Assembly (NCBI RefSeq): GCF_000421825.1
Contig: NZ_ATXT01000011.1
Location: forward strand, 62,001 to 126,000
DNA from: Humibacter albus DSM 18994
GTDB lineage: Bacteria > Actinomycetota > Actinomycetes > Actinomycetales > Microbacteriaceae
DNA: 64,000 nucleotides
Direction of reading: 5' to 3'
In this document: positions 27,227-38,400 of the stretch, one piece after another
Position numbering within the stretch: position 1 is the stretch's first letter
Layout of the letters: each line of letters starts with the position of its first letter
The notes under the pieces: model-generated
Databases searched by the model: none
What the model saw: only the letters and a program-made list of their open reading frames with translations
Told to the model about the DNA's origin: nothing
Translations under genes and position numbers: made by a program

Positions 27227-28624
27227 GTGATCAAGCCCGATCCCACCCTGACGCTTCCTGCCACCATCGGGCGGACGCACTTCGTCGGCATCGGCGGAGC
27301 GGGCATGAGCGGCATCGCGCGGCTGTTCCTGCAGGCGGGACACACGGTGACCGGGTCGGATGTGCGGGAGTCGGCGAACATCGCGGCGCTGCGCGAGCTG
27401 GGTGCCACGATCACGATCGGACACGACGCCGCGAATGTGGGCGACGCCGACACCCTCGTCGTCACGAGCGCACTGTGGCAGGAGAACCCGGAGTATCAGT
27501 ACGCGCTCGCGCAGCGCATTCCGGTCCTGCATCGCAGCCAGGCGCTGAAATGGCTGATCGCCGACAAACGGCTGGTGTCAGTGGCCGGCGCGCACGGCAA
27601 GACCACGTCGACGGGCATGATCATCACGGGGCTCCTCGGAATCGGCCAAGACCCGAGCTTCGTCAACGGCGGCGTGATCGAGGCGCTCGGCTCGTCCAGC
27701 GCGTTCGGGGCCGATGACCTGTTCGTCATCGAGGCCGACGAGTCCGACGGGTCGTTCCTCCTCTACGACACGGCCGTCGCGCTCATCACGAACGTCGATC
27801 CGGACCACCTGGACCACTACGGGTCGCTCGACGCGTTCCGTCAGGCCTTCGTCGACTTCGCGTCTGCCGCCCGCGAACTCGTCGTGATCTCGTCCGATGA
27901 CCCCGGTGCCGTCGATGTGACGAAGCATCTGGCGCACTCGAGAGTCGTCACGTTCGGCGAGGCAGAGGATGCCGACGTGCGTGTCCACTCGATCGTCACC
28001 GACGGTCCGGTCTCGTTCGCGCTGAGCTACCGGGGAGCGGATTACAGCACCACGCTCCGAGTCCCGGGCAGGCACAACGCGGTGAACGCGGCCGGAGCGT
28101 TCGCGGTGCTGACCGGCCTCGGCTTCGAGCCGCAGGCATCCTTGGACGCCATCGCCGCCTTCGCCGGCACGCAGCGACGCTTCGAGCTGCACGGCATCGT
28201 TCGCGGCGTGAGCGTGTACGACGACTACGCACATCACCCCACCGAGGTGGCCGCGGCGCTGTCCGCGGCACGCACCGTCGTGGGCGACGGGCGCATCATC
28301 GCCGTGCATCAGCCGCACCTCTACAGCCGCACGCGTCTCTTCGCGGCGGAGTTCGCGGATGTGCTGGAGACGTACGCCGACGAGACGGTCGTGCTCGACG
28401 TGTACGGCGCGCGCGAAGACCCGGAGCCCGGCGTGACCGGCGCGCTGGTGGCCGACAGGTTCCGCGACCCGTCGAAGGTGGCTTTCGTCGCAGACTGGCA
28501 GGCCGCCGCGGATCACACAGCAGAAATCGCGCGCGAGGGAGATTTCGTCATCACGCTCGGCTGCGGAGACGTGTACCGCATCGTGCCGCAGCTCCTGGAG
28601 TCCCTGCGAAACGCGGACGGCTGA
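27227..28624 (+). CDS. murC: UDP-N-acetylmuramate--amino acid ligase
   Basis: Attaches the first stem-peptide amino acid (L-Ala in most bacteria, Gly in many Microbacteriaceae) to UDP-MurNAc. Motifs: [17 protein letters not shown], the ATP site [34 protein letters not shown] and [15 protein letters not shown] 27227 gives 465 residues; a weak ribosome site (AGGACA) lies upstream. Residue-1 specificity cannot be read off the sequence with certainty. ftsQ follows three bases later. Confidence 0.95.
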   Translation: MIKPDPTLTLPATIGRTHFVGIGGAGMSGIARLFLQAGHTVTGSDVRESANIAALRELGATITIGHDAANVGDADTLVVTSALWQENPEYQYALAQRIPVLHRSQALKWLIADKRLVSVAGAHGKTTSTGMIITGLLGIGQDPSFVNGGVIEALGSSSAFGADDLFVIEADESDGSFLLYDTAVALITNVDPDHLDHYGSLDAFRQAFVDFASAARELVVISSDDPGAVDVTKHLAHSRVVTFGEAEDADVRVHSIVTDGPVSFALSYRGADYSTTLRVPGRHNAVNAAGAFAVLTGLGFEPQASLDAIAAFAGTQRRFELHGIVRGVSVYDDYAHHPTEVAAALSAARTVVGDGRIIAVHQPHLYSRTRLFAAEFADVLETYADETVVLDVYGAREDPEPGVTGALVADRFRDPSKVAFVADWQAAADHTAEIAREGDFVITLGCGDVYRIVPQLLESLRNADG

Positions 28625-28627
28625 CCA

Positions 28628-29791
28628 GTGAAGCGTCCGCAGGGCTTCGACAGCGCAGGGACGCGGCTGTCCTCGCGCGCATCGGCGCGCCCGGCGCCGG
28701 GTGAGTCGCGTTCGCCCGAGATCGAGTCGCTTCGGCACGCGGCGACAGGTGACGAAAAGCGCACCCCGCCGTCAGCAGAGCGGGCGACGGGCTCCCGGGC
28801 GCGAGTCGAGCGCCGTGCCGCGGTCCTGGAGGACCCGCGTGCCTCGAAGCCGGATGCCGACACCCAGCCGATCCCGGTGCTCTCGAGCGCAGAGCGTACC
28901 GAGAAGCCGCATCGAGGCCAGCCGCACTCACGCGCACCGCGAGGAGCGGATCCGCATGCACGTGACGCCGGAGCGGAAGCCCGCCCCTCACGTCGGCGCC
29001 GTGAGAAGAGCGTCACCGACGACACTCCTGCCTCGCCGAGTGTCCGTGCTGCGGCGCGGCGCCGGCGCCGATACGAACGCGCCGAGGTGCGTCGCTTCAC
29101 GCGTGCCACCCGCCGGCGTCGTCTCGCTTGGCTGATCGGGGCCGGCTCCGTCGCGGTCGTGCTGCTCGCAGCGGTCCTGGTCTCCTTCTCGCCGGCGATG
29201 GCCTTGCGCACAGTGCGAATCGAGGGTGCGCAGCGCGTGGACGCGAAGGCGGTGCGGCAGGCGATCGATCCGCAGCTGGGCACCCCGCTGCCGTTCGTCG
29301 ACTACCACGCCGTCCGGCACGAGCTCTCGCAGTTCCCTCTCATCCGGAGCTACAGCACCGAGGCGGTTCCGCCCGGCACGCTCGTCGTACGGATCGTGGA
29401 GCGCACCCCTCTCGCCGTGCTCCAGACGAAGAAGGGCTACGAGCTGGTCGACCAGGCCCATGTCGTCATGCAGACCACGGCGGGTCGTCCGGGCGGATAC
29501 CCGCTGATCACGTTCTCGGCCGGAGCGTCGTCGAAAGACCGCGCCAAGGAGTTCTCGTCGACGGCGGCCGTGCTCGCGGTGCTGCCCGCCGCCACGTTGA
29601 GCCAGGTCGACAGCGCGACCGCGACGGGAGCCCAGGACGTCACGCTTCGCCTCTCATCCGGCGCCACTGTCGTCTGGGGCGGGCCCAGCGACGCTGACCT
29701 GAAATCGTCGGTTCTCACCGTTCTCATGAGGGCGGCGCCCGGCGCATCCGTCTACGACGTTTCGTCCCCGAAGAGCCCCGTCACGCGCTGA
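28628..29791 (+). CDS. ftsQ: cell division protein FtsQ
   Basis: Bitopic divisome scaffold. A very long (about 165 residues), Arg/Ser/Pro-rich cytoplasmic N-terminus is followed by one membrane helix (AWLIGAGSVAVVLLAAVLV region), then the extracellular POTRA domain (MALRTVRIEGAQRVD) and the FtsQ beta domain (VRIVERTPLAVLQ). GTG 28628 begins three bases after murC. The extended N-terminus is common in actinobacteria and poorly conserved. Confidence 0.9.
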   Translation: MKRPQGFDSAGTRLSSRASARPAPGESRSPEIESLRHAATGDEKRTPPSAERATGSRARVERRAAVLEDPRASKPDADTQPIPVLSSAERTEKPHRGQPHSRAPRGADPHARDAGAEARPSRRRREKSVTDDTPASPSVRAAARRRRRYERAEVRRFTRATRRRRLAWLIGAGSVAVVLLAAVLVSFSPAMALRTVRIEGAQRVDAKAVRQAIDPQLGTPLPFVDYHAVRHELSQFPLIRSYSTEAVPPGTLVVRIVERTPLAVLQTKKGYELVDQAHVVMQTTAGRPGGYPLITFSAGASSKDRAKEFSSTAAVLAVLPAATLSQVDSATATGAQDVTLRLSSGATVVWGGPSDADLKSSVLTVLMRAAPGASVYDVSSPKSPVTR

Positions 29792-29989
29792 CGCAGACGT
29801 CCGGTTCCGCGCCGCGCACTCTCGCACCGCACATTCCCGCGCCGGTGTGACGACACGCGGACCACCTGCGCGTGCGCGGGCCGGGCGCCGCTTAACGTCA
29901 GGCGTAGTAAATGCATACCGAGCATAACTTTAAGCCTCGACTTGAAGTTGAAGGTTGACAGCACTGCAGTTCGCCAGCGGAGGCCCGTC

Positions 29990-31156
29990 GTGAGTAATAA
30001 CCAGAACTATCTCGCCGTGATCAAGGTCGTCGGCATCGGAGGTGGCGGCGTCAATGCCGTCAACCGCATGATCGAGCTCGGCCTGCGCGGCGTCGAGTTC
30101 ATCGCGATCAACACGGACGCCCAGGCGCTGCTGATGAGCGACGCGGACGTCAAACTCGATGTCGGTCGGGAGATCACGCGCGGTCTCGGCGCCGGCGCGG
30201 ATCCCGAGGTCGGTCGCCGGGCGGCCGAGGACCACGCGGAGGAGATCGAGGAGGCGCTCACCGGCGCCGACATGGTCTTCGTCACCGCGGGGGAGGGCGG
30301 CGGAACCGGTACCGGTGGTGCTCCCGTCGTCGCGCGCATCGCCAAGTCGATCGGGGCCCTGACCATCGGTGTCGTCACGAAGCCGTTCGGGTTCGAGGGC
30401 AAGCGCCGGGCCGATCAGGCGGAGGCCGGCGTCGCTCGGCTGAAGGAAGAGGTCGACACCCTCATCGTCGTGCCGAACGACCGTCTGCTGGAGATCAGCG
30501 ATCGCGGCATCAGCATGCTCGAAGCATTCGCGACCGCCGACCAGGTGCTTCTCGCCGGTGTGCAGGGCATCACCGACCTCATCACGACGCCCGGCCTGAT
30601 CAACCTCGACTTCGCCGACGTCAAGTCCGTCATGCACGGGGCGGGATCCGCGCTCATGGGCATCGGCTCCTCGCGCGGCGCCGACAGGGCGATCAAGGCG
30701 GCGGAACTGGCCGTCGCTTCGCCGCTGTTGGAAGCGAGCATCGAGGGTGCGCGCGGTGTTCTGCTCTCCATTCAGGGCGGATCGAACCTCGGCATCTTCG
30801 AGATCAACGACGCGGCGCGGCTCGTTCAGGAGGCGGTGCATCCGGAGGCGAACATCATCTTCGGTGCCGTCATCGACGACACGCTCGGTGACGAAGTGCG
30901 CGTGACGGTCATCGCCGCGGGCTTCGACGGCGGTGAGCCGCAGCCGAAGGCGACAGATGTGCGCCGCTCCACGTTCGTGGCCGCAGGAGCATCATCGGAC
31001 TCGGAGTTGGGTGACACGCAAGCGCTCGAAGAAGAGGACGTCCCTTCGCGCGGCACATGGTCGGATGCCGATTCCGAGCTCGTGGAGGCGGCCGCGGCAA
31101 ACGACCCGTCGTTCGATGAGGACGATGCGCTGGACGTGCCCGACTTTCTCAAGTGA
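29990..31156 (+). CDS. ftsZ: cell division GTPase FtsZ
   Basis: Tubulin homologue forming the cytokinetic ring. GTP-binding [15 protein letters not shown] (tubulin signature), [15 protein letters not shown] at the N-terminus, the T7 loop [11 protein letters not shown] with the catalytic Asp, then a variable linker and the C-terminal peptide [11 protein letters not shown] that binds SepF. GTG 29990 is selected because GCGGAGG lies upstream; an in-frame ATG at 29942 lacks one. The 198-bp gap from ftsQ is locally AT-rich around 29910-29960 and may hold a separate ftsZ promoter, though no clear -35/-10 pair was found. Confidence 0.97.
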   Translation: MSNNQNYLAVIKVVGIGGGGVNAVNRMIELGLRGVEFIAINTDAQALLMSDADVKLDVGREITRGLGAGADPEVGRRAAEDHAEEIEEALTGADMVFVTAGEGGGTGTGGAPVVARIAKSIGALTIGVVTKPFGFEGKRRADQAEAGVARLKEEVDTLIVVPNDRLLEISDRGISMLEAFATADQVLLAGVQGITDLITTPGLINLDFADVKSVMHGAGSALMGIGSSRGADRAIKAAELAVASPLLEASIEGARGVLLSIQGGSNLGIFEINDAARLVQEAVHPEANIIFGAVIDDTLGDEVRVTVIAAGFDGGEPQPKATDVRRSTFVAAGASSDSELGDTQALEEEDVPSRGTWSDADSELVEAAAANDPSFDEDDALDVPDFLK

Positions 31157-31845
31157 CGTCGACGGCCGCAGGGGGCGGGCTCCGAGCCAGGCTCGCATCG
31201 GTGCAGGACTCCGTGGCAGCTGCCGCGCGAGCGGCATCGCGCGATCCTGCCGGGATCACGATCATCGTGGTGACCAAGTTCCACCCCGCGTCGCTGGTGC
31301 GCGAACTCGCCGAGCTCGGCGTGCGGGACGTGGGGGAGAACCGGGCCCAGGAGGCGAAGGCGAAGGCGTCCGACGTGGACGACTCCCGCCTGCGTTGGCA
31401 CTTCATCGGTCAGCTTCAGACGAACAAGGCGCGGCTCGTGCGCGGCTTCGCCAGTGCGGTGCACTCTCTCGATCGCCCGTCGCTGGTGGATGTCTTGAGC
31501 TCGGAGGCAGGCGGCGTTCTGGACTGCTTTCTGCAACTCTCGCTCTCCGACGAGCCCGGGCGCGGCGGCGTCTCGCCCTCCGAGCTGCTGCCGCTGGCGG
31601 AACGGGTGCTCGCCGCTCCCGGTCTGCGGCTGCGCGGCGTGATGGCCGTCGCACCGCTCGGCCAGGAGCCTTCACGCGCCTTCGCCCGCGTGCGTGAGGC
31701 GTCGGAGCGCCTTCGTGCGCTCGCTCCCGAAGCGAGCGCCATCTCCGCGGGCATGTCGGGCGACTTCGCCGCCGCGATCGCCGAAGGGGCGACACACCTT
31801 CGGATCGGTACGGCAATCACCGGAAAGCGGCCCGACCATGTTTAG
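31153..31845 (+). CDS. YggS-family pyridoxal-phosphate homeostasis protein
   Basis: PLP-binding TIM-barrel protein without known catalytic activity, important for vitamin B6 and amino-acid homeostasis. The PLP lysine lies in [16 protein letters not shown]; also [27 protein letters not shown], and the phosphate-binding end [24 protein letters not shown] 31153 overlaps the ftsZ stop. The position between ftsZ and sepF is conserved in actinobacteria and firmicutes. Confidence 0.93.
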   Translation: MTSTAAGGGLRARLASVQDSVAAAARAASRDPAGITIIVVTKFHPASLVRELAELGVRDVGENRAQEAKAKASDVDDSRLRWHFIGQLQTNKARLVRGFASAVHSLDRPSLVDVLSSEAGGVLDCFLQLSLSDEPGRGGVSPSELLPLAERVLAAPGLRLRGVMAVAPLGQEPSRAFARVREASERLRALAPEASAISAGMSGDFAAAIAEGATHLRIGTAITGKRPDHV

Positions 31846-31905
31846 CCTGGCTGTGGAACGCGCCGTCGACCGGCGACACGGCTCGAGTCTCACACGGAGG
31901 ACCCC

Positions 31906-32382
31906 ATGGCTAACCCGCTCAAGAAGACGATGGCCTACCTCGGTCTCGTCGAAGACGAGCTCGAGTACGAGGAAGAACCGGTCGCCCCTGCGCATCCGGC
32001 ACCTGTCGCGCCCGTGCAGCAGCACGCTGCTGTGGCCAAGGCGCCCGTCACGCCTCTGCGCAAGCCGACCCCGGCACGGAATACGACGGTGCAAGAAATG
32101 AACGAGATACTCACAGTCCACCCCCGCCAGTACAGCGACGCGAAGATGATCGCGGAATCGTTCCGCGATGGCATCCCCGTGATCCTGAACCTCTCCCAGA
32201 TGACGGAGTCGGAGGCGCAGCGCATGATCGACTTCTCGAGCGGCCTCACACAGGGTCTGCGGGGAAAGATCGAGAAGGTCACCAGCAAGGTGTTCCTGCT
32301 CTCGCCCGAACACGTCGTGGTGTCGGGTAGCGCCGCGACCGCGGGAAGCGACGTCGAGGCGTCGTTCTTCGCCGGCGCCTGA
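31906..32382 (+). CDS. sepF: cell division protein SepF
   Basis: Membrane anchor of FtsZ in actinobacteria. N-terminal amphipathic segment ([14 protein letters not shown]), an acidic and Pro/Ala-rich linker, then the SepF core ([18 protein letters not shown], and [18 protein letters not shown]). 158 residues. ATG 31906 has CGGAGG about seven bases upstream. Confidence 0.95.
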   Translation: MANPLKKTMAYLGLVEDELEYEEEPVAPAHPAPVAPVQQHAAVAKAPVTPLRKPTPARNTTVQEMNEILTVHPRQYSDAKMIAESFRDGIPVILNLSQMTESEAQRMIDFSSGLTQGLRGKIEKVTSKVFLLSPEHVVVSGSAATAGSDVEASFFAGA

Positions 32383-32427
32383 GCAAGGCTTCAGCGCTAG
32401 CCCAGCGGCGTCACGCATACTTGATCC

Positions 32428-32730
32428 GTGCCCCTCGCCGTTTCGATCATCGCGACCGTCGCGTACTACGCATTCCTGTTGTTCTTCATGGTGCTGTGGG
32501 TGCGGTTCGTCCTCGATCTGGTGCGCACATTCGCACGAGGTTGGCGCCCACGGGGATTCGGCCTGGTGCTGGCTGAGGCAGCGTTCACCGTGACAGATCC
32601 TCCGATCAAATTCTTTCGTAGACTGCTGCCACCCCTCTCACTGGGACCGGTGGCACTCGACTTCGGCTGGACGCTGACGATGTTCGTGTGCATCATCGGC
32701 ATGTACATCGCGTCGTCGTTCATTCGATGA
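32428..32730 (+). CDS. YggT-family membrane protein
   Basis: Small two-helix membrane protein of unknown biochemical role, regularly placed between sepF and divIVA in actinobacteria and linked to division-site or envelope functions. Helices at about residues 5-27 and 72-98; the family motif TDPPIKFFRRLLPP is present between them. GTG 32428 is preceded by CATACT and six bases, so it may have its own leaderless promoter. Confidence 0.88.
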   Translation: MPLAVSIIATVAYYAFLLFFMVLWVRFVLDLVRTFARGWRPRGFGLVLAEAAFTVTDPPIKFFRRLLPPLSLGPVALDFGWTLTMFVCIIGMYIASSFIR

Positions 32731-32830
32731 CGCACGGGTTGTCCGCGATGGCATGGTCGCAGGCGACTTTGCTAGCGTTAGCTGAACGTTATCCACTGTT
32801 CGAAAACACAAGCTCTAAGGGTGGTAGGCC

Positions 32831-33526
32831 ATGGCGCTAACTCCGGAAGACGTCGTCAACAAGCGGTTCCAACCGACCAAATTCCGTGAGGGTTACGACC
32901 AGGACGAGGTCGACGATTTCCTCGACGAGGTCGTCGTCGAGCTCCGCCGCCTGAACCAGGAGAACGAGGAGCTCAAGCAGCGGCTCTCCGCCTCCGACTC
33001 GCGGGTCGCGGAATTGCAGCGTTCCGCCTCGGTGGAACAGACGCAGGCCATCCCGGCCCCCGCACCCGTTCCGGTCGTCGCTCCGACTCCGCAGCCCGCG
33101 GCCGCGGCAGCCGACGAGACCGAAAGCACGAACAACCTGCTGCAGCTCGCCCGTCGTCTGCACGAGGAGCACGTGCGTGAAGGTGTCGAGAAGCGCGACG
33201 CGCTGATCGCCGAGGGTCACGCGACCGCTGCTCGGGTCGTGGCGGAGGCCGAGGCGAAGCAGCGCGCGCAGATCACGGCGCTGGAATCGGAGCGCTCGAC
33301 GATCGAGCGCAACATCGAAGAGCTGCGCAACTTCGAGCGCGACTACCGCGCGAAGCTGAAGAGCTACATCGAAGGGCAGCTGCGCGACCTCGACACCGCC
33401 GGAGTCGGCACCGCGGGGTTCAAGCCGGCCGGCGGCTCGCAAGCGTCGTCCGGCCAGTTCGCCACCGTACCCGCGGGTGACGGTGACCGGCAGGCTCCTC
33501 CGACGTTCCAGAGCTTTGGAGGCTAA
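32831..33526 (+). CDS. divIVA: polar growth and division protein DivIVA (Wag31-like)
   Basis: Coiled-coil protein that marks cell poles and recruits the elongation machinery in actinobacteria. The N-terminal lipid-binding domain is typical: MALTPEDVVNKRFQPTKFRE, followed by VDDFLDEVVVELRR. Two coiled coils are separated by an Ala/Pro-rich linker (residues about 75-97); the second, rich in Glu/Arg/Ala, runs to about residue 185. 231 residues. AAGGGTGG precedes ATG 32831. Its 3' end overlaps the chosen lspA start. Confidence 0.95.
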   Translation: MALTPEDVVNKRFQPTKFREGYDQDEVDDFLDEVVVELRRLNQENEELKQRLSASDSRVAELQRSASVEQTQAIPAPAPVPVVAPTPQPAAAAADETESTNNLLQLARRLHEEHVREGVEKRDALIAEGHATAARVVAEAEAKQRAQITALESERSTIERNIEELRNFERDYRAKLKSYIEGQLRDLDTAGVGTAGFKPAGGSQASSGQFATVPAGDGDRQAPPTFQSFGG

Positions 33527-34331
33527 GCCGGCCGGGAAGGTCAACGTTCGCGCGATCATCCTGCTGGCCGTCGTCGCGCTCGTCGTCCTCACCCTCGATC
33601 AGCTCGCCAAATGGTGGGTGGTGAACAACCTTCCGTTCCAGGTTCCGAAGAACATCGTCGGAAACCTGCTGATCTTCGAATACGACCGCAATTCCGGCGC
33701 CGCGTTCTCGATCGGCACCGGATCCACCTGGATCTTCTCGATCATCGCCACGGCCGTGTTGGTGTTCGTGATCTGGTACGCCCGGCGCATTCGATCTGTC
33801 GTGTGGGCTCTCGTGTTCGGACTGGTGCTCGGAGGGCTTCTCGGGAACCTCTCCGATCGCCTTTTCCGCCCGCCGGGATTCGGCACCGGCGAGGTCGTCG
33901 ACTTTCTGCGCATCCCGTTGTTGCCGGCCATCTTCAACTTGGCCGACTCGGCCATCGTGTGCGCGATGATCCTCTTCCTGATCCTCACCGTGATGGGGGT
34001 CGGCCTGGACGGCAAGCGGCCGGTCCCGAAGGCATCCACGGCAGCCGCTGACAGTGGCACGAGCGGCAAGGATGCCTCGCCGTCGGCAACCGAGGACGGC
34101 ACGACCGACGCAAGCGCGGCGGTCGTCGGTGAGGCGGGCGTGCGCGACGACGCGGCGCAGAAGGGCATCGGATCGCAGCCGGCGGACTCCACCGATGCCG
34201 ACGACGCCGGCCGCCATGGCGGCGATGCTGCCGAGGCGGGCGGGCGTAGCGACGGCGCCGACCGGGCGGAATCGCGAATGCCGGGCATCGGTGTCGCCCC
34301 GACGCCGACAACCGCGGACGGCCGTGGCTGA
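33477..34331 (+). CDS. lspA: lipoprotein signal peptidase with unusual C-terminal extension
   Basis: Membrane aspartyl protease (signal peptidase II) that cleaves prolipoproteins after lipidation. Four membrane helices; the two catalytic Asp lie in GGLLGNLSDRLF and FNLADSAIV. The start is uncertain: GTG 33477, GTG 33483 and TTG 33516 are in frame, all inside the divIVA end and without a good ribosome site. The catalytic body ends near residue 180, and a further 100 residues rich in Ala, Asp, Gly and Ser follow, giving 284 in total against the usual 160-200. Confidence 0.9.
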   Translation: MTVTGRLLRRSRALEAKPAGKVNVRAIILLAVVALVVLTLDQLAKWWVVNNLPFQVPKNIVGNLLIFEYDRNSGAAFSIGTGSTWIFSIIATAVLVFVIWYARRIRSVVWALVFGLVLGGLLGNLSDRLFRPPGFGTGEVVDFLRIPLLPAIFNLADSAIVCAMILFLILTVMGVGLDGKRPVPKASTAAADSGTSGKDASPSATEDGTTDASAAVVGEAGVRDDAAQKGIGSQPADSTDADDAGRHGGDAAEAGGRSDGADRAESRMPGIGVAPTPTTADGRG

Positions 34332-34367
34332 CGTGACGGGGCGCGGCGGGTCGCGGACGCGCAGACG

Positions 34368-35291
34368 GTGAGCGAGTACCGCTCGCTTCCCGTTCCGGAC
34401 GGACTCGACGGCTCGCGTGTCGACGCCGGCGTCGCCAAACTCCTCGGGCTCTCTCGCAGCTTCGCGGCCGACGTCGCAGAGGCTGGCGGAGTGTCGCTGG
34501 ACGGCCGTGTTCTCGGCAAGTCCGATCGGCTGTCGATGGGCGGCTGGCTCGAGATCACCTGGACGCCGAAGGCCGCCGTCGAGATCGTGCCGGTCACGGT
34601 GGCGGATCTGGGGATCGTCTACGACGATGACGACATCGTCGTCGTCGACAAGCCGGCCGGGGTGGCGGCACACCCTTCAGCGGGCTGGGACGGACCGACG
34701 GTTCCCGGTGCGCTGGCGGGTGCGGGCTTCCGTATCTCCACGTCGGGCGCGGCCGAGCGCGCCGGGATCGTGCACCGCCTCGACGCGGGTACGAGCGGGC
34801 TGATGGTCGTCGCGAAGAGCGAGCGCGCGTATTCCGCGCTGAAGCGCGCTTTCCACGATCGTGAGGTCGAGAAGATCTACCACGCGGTGGTTCAGGGACA
34901 TCCCGACCCGCTGGCAGGCACTATCGACGCGCCGATCGGCAGGCATCCGCGCGCGGAATGGAAGTTCGCGGTGACAGCCGGAGGCAAGCCGTCGGTGACG
35001 CACTACGAGACGATCGAGGCGTTTCCCGCGGCAAGTCTGCTCGAGATTCACCTGGAGACCGGGCGCACCCACCAGATCCGCGTGCACATGGCGGCGCAGA
35101 GGCACCCGTGCGTCGGCGACGCGATGTACGGGGCGGACCCGTCACTGTCTGCTCGTCTGGGGCTGGACCGGCAGTGGCTGCACGCACGACAGCTGGCGTT
35201 CGAGCATCCAGGCACGCGCGAGTGGGTGACGTTCACCTCCGAGTACCCGCGCGAGCTGCAGCACGCGCTCGACGTTCTGCGCGACGCCTGA
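34368..35291 (+). CDS. rluD: RluD/RluA-family 23S rRNA pseudouridine synthase
   Basis: Isomerises uridines in 23S rRNA. An N-terminal S4 RNA-binding domain (residues about 14-65) precedes the catalytic domain with [18 protein letters not shown] (catalytic Asp in HRLDAGTSG), [10 protein letters not shown] and [13 protein letters not shown]. 307 residues, GTG 34368. The exact target uridine is by homology only. Position after lspA is conserved. Confidence 0.93.
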   Translation: MSEYRSLPVPDGLDGSRVDAGVAKLLGLSRSFAADVAEAGGVSLDGRVLGKSDRLSMGGWLEITWTPKAAVEIVPVTVADLGIVYDDDDIVVVDKPAGVAAHPSAGWDGPTVPGALAGAGFRISTSGAAERAGIVHRLDAGTSGLMVVAKSERAYSALKRAFHDREVEKIYHAVVQGHPDPLAGTIDAPIGRHPRAEWKFAVTAGGKPSVTHYETIEAFPAASLLEIHLETGRTHQIRVHMAAQRHPCVGDAMYGADPSLSARLGLDRQWLHARQLAFEHPGTREWVTFTSEYPRELQHALDVLRDA

Positions 35292-35404
35292 CCCGGCATC
35301 GCGACGGAGCCATCGGGTTCTGCGGGATCGCCGCACCGGGCCCCGCGCTCGTCGGCGGTGCGAATTAGGCTGAGGATCCACGACCACCGGGAGGTCCAGA
35401 AGAC

Positions 35405-38400
35405 GTGGCGACTGATTCCTTCGTCCACCTGCACGTGCACAGCGAGTATTCGATGCTCGACGGGGCGGCGAAGATCGGCCCGTTGATGGAGGCGGCTGTC
35501 GGCTACGGGATGCCCGCGATCGCCGTCACGGACCACGGCAACATGTTCGCGGCGTTCGAGTTCTGGAAGGCCGCGACTGCCGCCGGCATCAAGCCGATCA
35601 TCGGCACCGAGGCGTACTTGACGCCCGGGACGCATCGTAGCGACCGAACCCGCGTCCGCTGGGGGAACGGTGGCGAAGACGATGTGTCGGGCAGTGGTGC
35701 GTACACGCACATGACGATGCTCGCCGAGACCACGGAGGGCATGCACAACCTCTTCAAGATGTCGTCGCTCGCCTCCATCGAGGGCTATTACTTCAAGCCC
35801 CGCATGGACCGCGAACTGCTCGAGACGTATGCGAAGGGCGTCATCGCCACCACCGGATGCCCGAGTGGCGAGGTGCAGACCCGGTTGCGTCTCGGGCAGT
35901 ACGACGAGGCGGTCCGCGCGGCAGCGGAGTACCGCGACATCTTCGGCAAGGACAACTTCTACGTCGAGCTGATGGAACACGGTCTCGGACTCGAATCACG
36001 TGTTCGCCGCGATCTTCTGCGGCTTGCGAAAGAGCTCGACCTGCGCACGGTCGCGACCAACGACCTCCACTACACGCACGCCGAAGACGCCAAGTCGCAT
36101 GCCGCCCTGCTCTGCGTGCAGTCGGGATCGACACTGAACGATCCGAAGCGCTTCCAGTTGGAGCCCGAGGGCGAGTACTACCTCAAGTCTCCCCAGCAGA
36201 TGCGCGACCTCTTCCGGGAGCTGCCCGAGGCCTGCGACTCCACGCTCGAGATCGCGGAGCGGTGTCAGATCGACTTCGAGCTCTCCACGGGCAAGTACAT
36301 GCCGAAGTTCCCGGTGCCGGAGGGCGAGACCGAAGAGAGCTGGTTCGTCAAAGAGGTCAACGCCGGGCTGGAGCAGCGCTATCCGGAGGGCATCACCGAC
36401 AAGGTGCGGGCGCAGGCGGACTACGAGATCGGCATCATCCTGCAGATGGGGTTCCCCGGCTATTTCCTGGTGGTCGCCGACTTCATCAACTGGTCGAAGA
36501 ACAACGGCATCCGGGTGGGTCCGGGGCGCGGATCCGGTGCGGGATCGATGGCCGCGTACGCCATGCGCATCACGGACCTCGACCCGCTCGAGCATGGGCT
36601 CATCTTCGAGCGCTTCCTCAACCCGGACCGCGTGTCGATGCCCGACTTCGACGTCGACTTCGACGACCGTCGTCGGCTCGAAGCGGTGAAGTACGTCACC
36701 GAGAAGTACGGGGCGGAGCGCGTCTCGCAGATCGTCACCTACGGCACGATCAAGGCGAAGCAGGCGCTGAAGGACGCGGGACGGGTGCTGGGCTTCCCGT
36801 TCTCGATGGGGGAGAAGCTCACCAAGGCGATGCCGCCGGCGGTCATGGGCAAAGACATCCCGCTGTACCAGGTGTTCGACAAGGACAGCCCGCGCTACAA
36901 GGAGGCGGTCGAACTGCGGGCCGTCGTCGAGAGCGACCCCGATGCCAAGACGGTGTTCGACACGGCGCTCGGCCTGGAGGGCCTGAAGCGACAGTGGGGT
37001 GTGCACGCCGCGGGCGTGATCATGTCGTCGGACCCGATCGTCGACGTCATCCCGATCATGAAGCGCGAGCAGGACGGCCAGATCGTCACGCAGCTGGACT
37101 ACCCCGCGGCGGAGTCGCTCGGCTTGATCAAGATGGACTTCCTGGGTCTGCGGAACCTGACGATCATCAGCGACGCCCTGGACAACATCCAGGCGAACCA
37201 GGGATTCGAGCTCGACCTCGAGGGACTGCCGCTCGACGACAGGGATGCCTACGATCTGCTCACCCGCGGCGACACGCTGGGCGTGTTCCAGCTCGACGGC
37301 GGCCCGATGCGTGCGCTGCTGCGGCAGATGAAGCCCGACAACTTCGAAGACATCTCCGCGCTCATCGCCCTGTATCGGCCAGGCCCGATGGGTGCCAACT
37401 CGCACATCAACTACGCCCTGCGCAAGAACGGTCTGCAGCCGATCACGCCCATCCATCCTGAGCTCGAGGAGCCGCTCAGAGACATCCTCGACACCAGCTA
37501 CGGCCTGATCATCTACCAGGAGCAGGTGATGGCGATCGCGCAGAAGGTGGCCGGATTCTCGCTCGGTCAGGCCGACATTCTGCGCCGTGCAATGGGCAAG
37601 AAGAAGAAGTCGGAGCTCGACAAGCAGCAGGCCGGATTCTTCGGCGGGATGAAAGAGCGCGGCTACTCGCAGGCCGCGATCGACAAGCTGTGGGAGATTC
37701 TGCTTCCGTTCTCGGACTACGCGTTCAACAAGGCGCACTCGGCGGCCTACGGCGTCGTCTCGTACTGGACCGCGTATCTGAAGGCGCACTACCCGGCCGA
37801 GTACATGGCGGCGCTGCTGACGAGCGTCGGCGACTCGAAGGACAAGATGGCGCTCTACCTGAACGAGTGCCGTCGCATGGGCATCAAGGTCCTTCCGCCG
37901 GACGTGAACGAGTCGATCGGCTTCTTCGCGGCCGTCGGCGACGACGTCCGCTTCGGCCTCGGGGCCGTACGCAACGTCGGTACGAACGTCGTGGAGGGCA
38001 TCCGTCAGGCGCGGGAGGAGAAGGGTCGGTTCGAGTCGTTCCACGACTACCTCAAGAAAGTGCCGCTGCACGTGGCGAACAAGCGCACGACCGAGTCGCT
38101 GATCAAGGCCGGCGCCTTCGATTCATTCGGCAACACGCGCCGTTCGCTCCTGGAAGTGCACGAAGCCGCCGTCGAATCCGTAGTGAACGACAAACGCGTC
38201 GAGGCGACCGGACAAGCGGGCTTCGACTTCGACACGCTGCTGGCCGACGAGCCGCACACCGAGCCGATCTCGGCGATCCCCGATCGACCGGAGTGGGACA
38301 AGCGGCAGAAGCTCGCGTTCGAGCGGGAGATGCTCGGCCTCTATGTGTCCGACCACCCGCTGGCGGGTCTGGAACTGGAGCTCGCGAAGCAGGCGAGCAC

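Noticed and set aside
29942-29989. Upstream ATG extension of ftsZ (16 residues)
   Set aside because: GCGGAGG lies before GTG 29990, and FtsZ N-termini in actinobacteria start near [11 protein letters not shown].
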